A model generated the notes under the pieces. The model was not told where the DNA came from, made no database searches, and saw only the letters and a program-made list of their open reading frames with translations. The position numbers were made by a program, and so were the translations under genes. Of a stretch of 15,001 nt of DNA, positions 1-4,907 are shown in pieces (positions within the stretch are counted from its first letter, which is position 1; each line of letters starts with the position of its first letter). Source of the DNA: JBBKWJ01 sp037968895 (GTDB taxonomy: Bacteria > Actinomycetota > Acidimicrobiia > Acidimicrobiales > SZUA-35); assembly GCA_037968895.1 (NCBI GenBank), contig JBBKWJ010000074.1, positions 1 to 15,001 on the forward strand. The letters run 5' to 3'.

Positions 1-345
1 GACTACAACCAGAACGCTCCGCACAAAACTGTGTTTGGGGCGTGGTGCGTGCGTCCTCGCGTCGCGGCGCAGGTGTCGACGCCTATCCCCTGGGATGCCG
101 TGACAACCGTGCAGCCCGACGAGTTCACCATTGCCACGGTGCCTGACTATCTAAAGACCGATGGCGATCCGTGGGCCGAGATCAACGACAATGCCGTTGA
201 CATTGCGCCCCTCATGGCGCTCCATAAAGCGGACATGGACAACGGACTCATGGACGCACCCTGGCCGCCGCAGTATCCAAAGATGCCAAACGAGCCACCG
301 CGAGTCGCTCCGTCCCGGGCCAAGAAGCCGGACGAAGACAGCTAG
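1..345 (+). CDS. LigD-type DNA polymerase/primase domain protein, C-terminal part (5' truncated by window edge)
   Basis: The reading frame is open from base 1 and ends at TAG 343-345, so only the last 114 residues are visible. The opening residues DYNQNAPHKT, then CVRPRVAAQVSTPIPWDAV and a further P-D-E-F-TIATVPDYL stretch, match the conserved C-terminal part of the polymerase (archaeo-eukaryotic primase-like) domain of bacterial DNA ligase D, which works with Ku in non-homologous end joining. The catalytic aspartates and any nuclease or ligase domain lie outside the window. After the domain there is a Pro/Lys-rich tail ending KKPDEDS, so the polymerase domain is the last domain of this polypeptide. 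It may be a stand-alone LigD-Pol protein or the C-terminal domain of a larger one. The family call rests on remembered motif similarity. Confidence 0.85.
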   Translation, partial: DYNQNAPHKTVFGAWCVRPRVAAQVSTPIPWDAVTTVQPDEFTIATVPDYLKTDGDPWAEINDNAVDIAPLMALHKADMDNGLMDAPWPPQYPKMPNEPPRVAPSRAKKPDEDS

Positions 346-366
346 ACCTGGTCAGGGCCGTACTAG

Positions 367-384
367 TTGGTACGGGGTTGGTAC
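367..384 (+). promoter_or_regulatory. SARP-type operator: direct repeat TTGGTAC-N4-TTGGTAC upstream of small peptide gene
   Basis: Two perfect TTGGTAC heptamers (367-373 and 378-384) are separated by GGGG, giving an 11-bp period. The same 7+4+7 element occurs at 3371-3388 in the same orientation. The second heptamer ends 37 bases before the AGGA of the ribosome binding site in both cases. Direct heptamers one helical turn apart are the known operator form of SARP activators, and a SARP-domain regulator is encoded between the two sites. Possible -10 bases are TACTAG (397-402). The first heptamer also overlaps a small inverted repeat, CCGTAC/GTACGG (358-363/370-375). Binding by the neighbouring regulator is inferred. 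Confidence 0.7.
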
Positions 385-420
385 GCGGGATTGGCCTACT
401 AGGGGGGACCCACCCACACC

Positions 421-425
421 AGGAG
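421..425 (+). promoter_or_regulatory. Ribosome binding site of the small peptide gene
   Basis: AGGAG lies 8 bases before ATG 434. It supports translation of this 36-codon ORF and argues against the longer overlapping frames. Confidence 0.75.
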
Positions 426-433
426 TTCCCGCC

Positions 434-544
434 ATGAAGAAGATCATCGCTGCATCCACGACTTTCGTCTCGATCGGACTTGCCCTCACTGCGCTCACCT
501 TGTCTGGTGGCGCCGAAATGGCGAACGGCTTCGGCTTCTTTTAA
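434..544 (+). CDS. Small (36 aa) secreted or membrane-inserted peptide, unknown function
   Basis: ATG 434 follows AGGAG by 8 bases, and the TAA ends at 544. The peptide starts MKKIIAAS, continues with a hydrophobic run to about residue 24 (FVSIGLALTALTLSGG), and ends AEMANGFGFF. This is a Sec-like signal peptide or single membrane anchor. If signal peptidase cuts after GGA (residue 27), a 9-residue aromatic tail, EMANGFGFF, would be released. The gene has its own apparent operator (367-384), its own ribosome binding site and a strong following terminator (588-622), so it looks monocistronic. It converges on the SARP-like regulator. By arrangement it recalls afsS, a small gene next to and controlled by the SARP regulator AfsR in Streptomyces, but no sequence similarity is implied. 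It could be a signalling peptide, a RiPP-like precursor, a small membrane protein or a peptide toxin. I do not recognise the family. Confidence 0.65.
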   Translation: MKKIIAASTTFVSIGLALTALTLSGGAEMANGFGFF

Positions 545-587
545 GCGCTAGCCCGTTCCCTTTCATAGGGAGAAATCGAATCCAGAT

Positions 588-622
588 GAAGCCGGTAGCC
601 GTTAATTGAGGCCACCGGCTTC
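588..622. terminator. Strong intrinsic terminator between convergent genes
   Basis: The arms are 588-600 (GAAGCCGGTAGCC) and 610-622 (GGCCACCGGCTTC), with one mismatch and a 9-base loop, followed on the plus strand by GTCGTTTT. It ends the small peptide transcript and lies over the 3' end of the convergent regulator. The mismatch is A-C in plus-strand RNA but a U-G wobble in minus-strand RNA. The minus side has only a scattered T-rich flank, so termination is probably strongest for the plus strand. The regulator's TAA (602-604) sits inside the loop. Confidence 0.75.
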
Positions 623-3367
623 GTCGTTTTCGTAGCCAGGGTCAGTAGCGATCCGGCGGCGTGTCTCGGCGAGCCACCCTGGGTTTGGTTGGTGGTGTTG
701 GACCAGGTAGCCAAGCAGTCGTGTCGCGGTCTCGGCGAGCGCAATTCGTTTCTGGTTGACGTAGTCGGAGTAGATGTCGTCGGGGAGCAGGGGGCCTTTG
801 TAGAGGTCGAGCGCCGTGATTGCGGCGTCTCGTGCTCGGGCGGGGCTGAAGGTTCGGTTGGCGTCAGATTCTTGGGTTGCGCGGTTGAAGTCTGTGAGGT
901 CGCTCGTGCTGTTTGGTCCAAGACCGAGCGAGTGATGGTCAGTGCTCCGAGTTATCGCGCCGTGCCCAAGCGGCTCACGAGCGCGTCTAACGATGTTGCG
1001 AAGCCGTCGGGTGCCGACGTCGACATCTACCCCCGGCCACAGGCTTTCGATGACGGTCTCGACAGCTATTGATCCTCCGGAGATGACCAATAGTTTTACG
1101 AGCTCACCCGCTTTAGTCCCGGGCAGCACGACGGAGTGAGAGCCGATATCGATCGCAAAGCCGCCGAGAACTTGGAAACGGGGATGATGCTCCTTGAGCG
1201 GCTCGCCGTCTTGAACAAACAGCCGTGAGCTGAGCAGTGGCAGGAGATGGCTGAGTCCAAGTCGCTCGGCCTCGCTGCTGATAACGGCCACGATGCTGGG
1301 CGAGGGCCGCAACGCAGCGTTTTCTAGTTCAAGTAGGATCCGCCAGCGCCGATCGTTCGGAACCGTTCCCGTCGGGTCAAGTTCAGCCCACAGTGTGGTC
1401 GCACTGTCGATTGCGCCAGCTCGTGCGGCGACGATGATCTCGACGATGCTGAATTCGGTGAGATTGAGTGACGCTCGGTGTCTGACGTCATCTAGAGCCC
1501 GGCGAGCGGCGTCGATATCCCCCGCAACCGCAAGCAGCTCAGCCATGACGCAGTTGAGCATGACGCCGTTGTCAGTGTCATATGACGGGCCGAAGAGGTG
1601 TTTCGCGGTCCGGAAGCAACGGTCGATCTCGGGGGCGTCACCGTTCCATGATGCGTCGACGGCAGCTGAGATGTGAAGGTGGGCCTTCAGCCAGCCGATC
1701 CCTGTTGGCTCGATCACCATGCTCGCCTGGTTGTGGGACTGACGGAATGCTTCACGGTCGGCACACAACGCGTCGAAACGGGCCTTCACAACCTGAGCCA
1801 CACCGAAGTCGAAGGTTTGGCCGATGGCGAGGCTGGCGGCGCGGTCCATCACTGCCTGTGCATCTCGATATTGGCCAAGGTGGTGCATCGGCCCGGTGGC
1901 GGCCCACAGCAACGCTCGAGAGGCCCGAAGGTCTTCGCGCTGGTGCTCCCATTCAGCTGCAACCTCAGTGAGCATGTCGAGGCCCCGCTGCACTGTCCGT
2001 GGATCGGGTGATTGGCCGAGAATATTGGCTTCGATCTCGCGAAGTCGGGTCCACACAAGCGGGCCAGCGGTGCCGGCAGAAACTGCTTCGCGGAGGACTG
2101 CGAGTCGAGCGACTGCGGTGTCGAGATCGATTGTGCGGTGATGGTGCCACATCAACTCGACCGCAGCTTCAAGCCAAACCGTAGAGTTTTGTGGGGCCGC
2201 GGCCATGACGTTTTCGCACGCTCTGACCGACTCGAGCGTCTCGGCCAGATTGCCGTGGACTCGCGCTTGCTTGAGGCCGAGGCCGACCCGTTCGGGAACT
2301 ACGGCGCTCACGAGACGAAGCACGGCAAGAAGCTCACGCTGGTTGCACTGGTCCAGGGTCGGTCCCGGAAGATTGTCTAAGAGGCTGGCCGCAGCCGAGG
2401 CAAGGCCCGCCGCGATGAGCGCGTCGACCGCAGCGATGATCTCGCCGTCACCAGCGAGGACCGGAGCGATTACCTCGGCGGCGTCGGACGTCAGCGGGTA
2501 TGAGGCGACAAGCTGGCTGCGGACAGGAGCGACGAACCGAAACAAACCTGACCGCGTCCTCATCAGGCCGGGGGCGTGCGGGAGGACCGTCTCGGCGAAG
2601 TCGAGGCCACCTACCGCTGCGGCAGCCTGGGGTGTAAAGGTCTCGAAGTGAGCGAGCTGAGCCATGAGCGCGACATCGTGGTCGGTGAACGTTGTGAGGT
2701 GACCGAGCACGATTTGGCGGCGAAACGCCGGGGAGCCGATTCGTGCGAGTGCTCCGCCATCGAACGCCCGATCGTCCATTGCGGCGACGCAGGCGACGAC
2801 CCATGCAGGCCATCCGTCGCCAACTCGTGCGATCAGCTCGGCCAAGCCGGCTGTCTCGTTTGGCGTGGCAATTCGGTCGCCCGTCAAGGTCAACAGCTCG
2901 GGGTCAGCCGAATCGTCGATGGCGAGCTCTGACGCATTGTTTGTGAGGATGGCGGCGACGTCGCTCCCCGTCATCAGCAAACTTGAGGCGTCGATGAGCA
3001 GCGCCGGCACCGACTCTCGAGCTAACGCGTCGCCAACGACACCTGGCGGCAACACAACGAGTGTTGGCTTGTTGGCTCGGTGTCGTGTCGCCACCGTGTC
3101 TGACCAGCCTCGAAGCCCGGCGACGAGGGGGGCTCGGATCACCGCCACATCGGGCTGTTCGTTGAGCGTTACTTCGTCGGGATCGTCGAGGTCGACGACG
3201 CTGACCTTGCCGTCGGCGATGAACGCTTGAATGAGGTCATTGACGAACCGGCCGCCCAAAAAGCCTCCGCCGGTCTCGATCGCCACGAAACCTTGATGGC
3301 GTCTCGCTCGTTGCAGGGTACGTGCGATGCCCGCTGGTTGAGGTGCAGCTCTCGTGTTTGGTCGCAC
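602..3367 (-). CDS. MalT/SARP hybrid transcriptional regulator (degenerate STAND-like ATPase + helical repeats + C-terminal winged helix and BTAD)
   Basis: This 921-residue cytoplasmic DNA-binding regulator starts at GTG 3367, chosen because a full AAGGAGG lies 9 bases upstream; an open GTG at 3436 would add 23 residues but has no support. Residues about 1-300 align in layout with MalT-type ATPase modules (QRARRHQGFVAIETGGGFLGG, a DGWPAWVV segment, then a winged-helix-like LFRFVAPVRSQL). The Walker A position reads GGGFLGGRF (34-42) with no GK[ST], so ATP binding is doubtful. Residues about 310-720 are Ala/Leu-rich helices resembling TPR arrays. Residues about 730-817 (FQVLGGFAIDIGSHSVVLPG onward, with LIxSLWPG and RRLRNIVRRAREPLG) form an OmpR-like winged helix, and about 824-907 a bacterial transcriptional activator domain, the SARP signature. 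The probable targets are the heptamer repeats at 367-384 and 3371-3388. The effector is unknown. Confidence 0.85.
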   Translation of the reverse strand: MRPNTRAAPQPAGIARTLQRARRHQGFVAIETGGGFLGGRFVNDLIQAFIADGKVSVVDLDDPDEVTLNEQPDVAVIRAPLVAGLRGWSDTVATRHRANKPTLVVLPPGVVGDALARESVPALLIDASSLLMTGSDVAAILTNNASELAIDDSADPELLTLTGDRIATPNETAGLAELIARVGDGWPAWVVACVAAMDDRAFDGGALARIGSPAFRRQIVLGHLTTFTDHDVALMAQLAHFETFTPQAAAAVGGLDFAETVLPHAPGLMRTRSGLFRFVAPVRSQLVASYPLTSDAAEVIAPVLAGDGEIIAAVDALIAAGLASAAASLLDNLPGPTLDQCNQRELLAVLRLVSAVVPERVGLGLKQARVHGNLAETLESVRACENVMAAAPQNSTVWLEAAVELMWHHHRTIDLDTAVARLAVLREAVSAGTAGPLVWTRLREIEANILGQSPDPRTVQRGLDMLTEVAAEWEHQREDLRASRALLWAATGPMHHLGQYRDAQAVMDRAASLAIGQTFDFGVAQVVKARFDALCADREAFRQSHNQASMVIEPTGIGWLKAHLHISAAVDASWNGDAPEIDRCFRTAKHLFGPSYDTDNGVMLNCVMAELLAVAGDIDAARRALDDVRHRASLNLTEFSIVEIIVAARAGAIDSATTLWAELDPTGTVPNDRRWRILLELENAALRPSPSIVAVISSEAERLGLSHLLPLLSSRLFVQDGEPLKEHHPRFQVLGGFAIDIGSHSVVLPGTKAGELVKLLVISGGSIAVETVIESLWPGVDVDVGTRRLRNIVRRAREPLGHGAITRSTDHHSLGLGPNSTSDLTDFNRATQESDANRTFSPARARDAAITALDLYKGPLLPDDIYSDYVNQKRIALAETATRLLGYLVQHHQPNPGWLAETRRRIATDPGYENDEAGGLN

Positions 3368-3370
3368 GGT

Positions 3371-3388
3371 TTGGTACCTCCTTGGTAC
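3371..3388 (+). promoter_or_regulatory. SARP-type operator: direct repeat TTGGTAC-N4-TTGGTAC in the divergent promoter region
   Basis: TTGGTAC occurs at 3371-3377 and 3382-3388 with spacer CTCC. It is identical to the 367-384 element in heptamer, spacing and orientation toward the plus-strand gene, whose GTG is 49 bases past the repeat (50 bases for the small peptide). Read on the minus strand, the repeat contains the regulator's AAGGAGG. A protein bound here could activate the plus-strand gene and block transcription or translation initiation of the regulator gene. Upstream bases also partly agree between the two sites (pattern GGNCGNAC at 356-363 and 3360-3367), perhaps a weak third half-site. 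Confidence 0.7.
3377..3383 (-). promoter_or_regulatory. Ribosome binding site fixing the regulator start at GTG 3367
   Basis: On the minus strand this reads AAGGAGG, 9 bases before GTG 3367. It lies entirely inside the heptamer direct repeat, which is unusual, and it decides the start in favour of 921 rather than 944 residues. Confidence 0.75.
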
Positions 3389-3422
3389 GGCAATGCACGA
3401 TGTTCGTTGGGTGCCGCCAGAC

Positions 3423-3428
3423 AAAGGA
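3423..3428 (+). promoter_or_regulatory. Ribosome binding site of the divergent unknown gene
   Basis: AAAGGA lies 8 bases before GTG 3437. It fixes the start of the 230-residue protein. The frame is open further upstream, but that part overlaps the regulator gene on the other strand. Confidence 0.65.
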
Positions 3429-3436
3429 CCTTTCAC

Positions 3437-4129
3437 GTGATACGAGCAACCTACCAGAAACGTCTTTCGGCGCTGATTTTAGGGCTTCGACCGACCGCAT
3501 CGCACATCTATGGGGTCGACATTCGCTTCGCCGTCGACAACCTATCGGCCAATGGCCTGACCTCCTGGGACGCGGGGCTGGCGATGCTTCGCGAGGGCTT
3601 TGCCGACCCATCGGTCGAGCTAACTCCAACTGAGGCGTGGATTGAGAGCTGGGTGAAGACTGAGACCGAGCGTGAGCGTCTTCGGTGGCAGGATGCTTCG
3701 ACGGTGCTAGAGCTTCTTGCGTTGTCGTTGGGACCGACGTCGCTCGACCCCTCCCACCTACGGCCAGGCTGGTTCTGGTCAATGTGGTTCCGCAACTTGC
3801 TTGAACACCGCGCCAGCCTCGACACCGGACGGACGTCGTTTTCGGGCGACACGGTCGATCTCGCCAGGCACTGTCGGGAGCTCGCTCGCATCCATGGCGC
3901 CCCCGACGGGATGGTCGAACTGCTCGCCAACATCGTGGGAACCGACGGACCGGTGCGTCACCAGCCAGATGTGTTTCGACCTCTGACCACGCCTGAAGAA
4001 CGGCTGCAACTCTCGGCCGTGATCGCGTCGGCCTACAGCATCTCGCCCAACGGGTGTGTCGCGGCCGAGGAGCGGCTGCTGGAACAACGACCCCCACTGG
4101 TGAATGCCTGCTCACGTCAGTCGCACTGA
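3437..4129 (+). CDS. Unrecognised soluble protein, 230 aa, divergent from the SARP-like regulator
   Basis: It starts at GTG 3437, after AAAGGA with 8-base spacing, and ends at TGA 4129. I do not recognise the family. The composition is that of an ordinary cytoplasmic protein: no signal peptide or membrane segment, several amphipathic helical stretches, and an acidic/Arg-rich centre (VKTETERERLRWQDAS). Tryptophans cluster in GWFWSMWFRNLLEHR (about residues 115-129). The C-terminal third is helical and Leu-rich. Its promoter geometry copies that of the 36-residue peptide (same heptamer repeat and the same 37-base distance from second heptamer to AGGA), so both are probably controlled by the neighbouring regulator. 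The gap to the regulator start is 69 bases. It could be an accessory protein of the module, for example a peptide-handling or immunity partner, but that is speculation. Confidence 0.65.
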   Translation: MIRATYQKRLSALILGLRPTASHIYGVDIRFAVDNLSANGLTSWDAGLAMLREGFADPSVELTPTEAWIESWVKTETERERLRWQDASTVLELLALSLGPTSLDPSHLRPGWFWSMWFRNLLEHRASLDTGRTSFSGDTVDLARHCRELARIHGAPDGMVELLANIVGTDGPVRHQPDVFRPLTTPEERLQLSAVIASAYSISPNGCVAAEERLLEQRPPLVNACSRQSH

Positions 4130-4148
4130 CACTCTCCGAATCTCGTTT

Positions 4149-4165
4149 AGGCCGACTCACGGCCT
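4149..4165 (+). terminator. Small hairpin after the unknown 230-aa gene, possible terminator
   Basis: AGGCCG (4149-4154) and CGGCCT (4160-4165) form a perfect 6-bp stem with a 5-base loop, 20 bases past the stop at 4129. No T-run follows, so it is at best a weak or Rho-assisted terminator separating this gene from the TetR promoter. Confidence 0.35.
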
Positions 4166-4183
4166 GGCTCGCGTCCAACACGT

Positions 4184-4225
4184 TGTGACATGATCCATGC
4201 CGCGCTTGACACGAACCATGTCACA
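4184..4225. promoter_or_regulatory. Inverted repeat TGTGACATG-N24-CATGTCACA around the TetR promoter, probable operator
   Basis: Perfect 9-bp arms (4184-4192 and 4217-4225) have centres 33 bases apart, about three helical turns. They bracket the -35 box (4206-4211), with the right arm inside the -35/-10 spacer. This is where a TetR-family autorepressor would act. The wide spacing suggests two bound dimers or one half-site pair per face. Binding by the adjacent TetR protein is inferred. Confidence 0.6.
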
Positions 4226-4234
4226 GCTCAAGAT
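4206..4234 (+). promoter_or_regulatory. Sigma-70-type promoter of the TetR/PEP-utiliser operon, leaderless
   Basis: There is a perfect -35 TTGACA (4206-4211), a 17-base spacer, then CAAGAT (4229-4234) as -10. Transcription would begin about 4241-4242, at the ATG of the TetR gene, giving a leaderless mRNA, which is common in actinobacteria. No AGGAG-like site precedes that ATG. Confidence 0.6.
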
Positions 4235-4241
4235 GGTCCTC

Positions 4242-4889
4242 ATGAGTGGAGACAACGAACGGCAGAGCGCCGACCCGATTGGCCCCGATCTCGCGGAACA
4301 ACGGGCTGAGGTAACCCGCCAAGCCATCCGCGAAGCCGTTGCTGCGTTACTCCTCGACGATCACCCCGCTGCGATCACCGTTCCCGCTGTCGCCAGCAAG
4401 GCCGGCGTGTCGGTTCGAACCGTCTACCGGTACTTCCCAACCAAGCAGGCCTTGCTCGACGATGTGGCCGAGATTCAGATGCGTCGGGCCGATGCCCTGA
4501 CCAACGGCCGCGACGACCTGATCGATGATCCCGGCAACTACCTCCGCGTGCTCTGGCGCGATTTTGCGACCGACGTTGAGGCCATCCGAGCCCAGCACCT
4601 GTCGAGCGCGGGGTCAGACCTGCGCCATCGGCGTCTTGAGTACGCCCGAGGCGAGGTGCAGGACAGACTGGCCAAGGCCTTCCCCGATACGATCGAAGCC
4701 GACAGGGCGCTCCTCGCCGATCTGCTGATCGCAATCCCCTCGTCCAGCATGTTCTTGGAGCTGCATAGCCGCATGGGCCACGATCCCGACGTGTCCGCCG
4801 AGCTGGCGAACTGGGCCCTCCGAACGCTGCAGCGGCAGTTCGCCAAAAACGGTGGCTTCGGTCGCTCCGCCCCGCCGAAGTCCGACTAA
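4242..4889 (+). CDS. TetR/AcrR-family transcriptional regulator
   Basis: This 215-residue protein has the TetR N-terminal fold: helix 1 near VTRQAIREAVAALLL (24-38) and a helix-turn-helix at about 46-65 (TVPAVASKAGVSVRTVYRYF), followed by PTKQALLDDV. The C-terminal 130 residues are the variable helical ligand/dimer domain. I chose ATG 4242 because the promoter at 4206-4234 puts the transcript start there. In-frame ATGs at 4197, 4218 and 4233 would be upstream of or within the promoter. It probably represses its own operon through the 4184-4225 inverted repeat. The next gene starts 18 bases after its stop, so that gene is its probable target. The ligand is unknown. Confidence 0.85.
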   Translation: MSGDNERQSADPIGPDLAEQRAEVTRQAIREAVAALLLDDHPAAITVPAVASKAGVSVRTVYRYFPTKQALLDDVAEIQMRRADALTNGRDDLIDDPGNYLRVLWRDFATDVEAIRAQHLSSAGSDLRHRRLEYARGEVQDRLAKAFPDTIEADRALLADLLIAIPSSSMFLELHSRMGHDPDVSAELANWALRTLQRQFAKNGGFGRSAPPKSD

Positions 4890-4907
4890 GTCAATCGAGG
4901 AGAGATC

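Noticed and set aside
161..433. Upstream in-frame extension of the small peptide gene
   Set aside because: It overlaps the LigD-type gene in another frame and has Arg/Thr-rich shadow composition; AGGAG at 421-425 marks the internal ATG.
3237..4181. Long minus-strand open frame (about 314 codons) opposite the unknown 230-aa gene
   Set aside because: The translation is Arg/Ser/Pro-rich with no motif, it overlaps the regulator gene start, and it has no ribosome binding site. The plus-strand frame has a clear ribosome binding site and normal composition.
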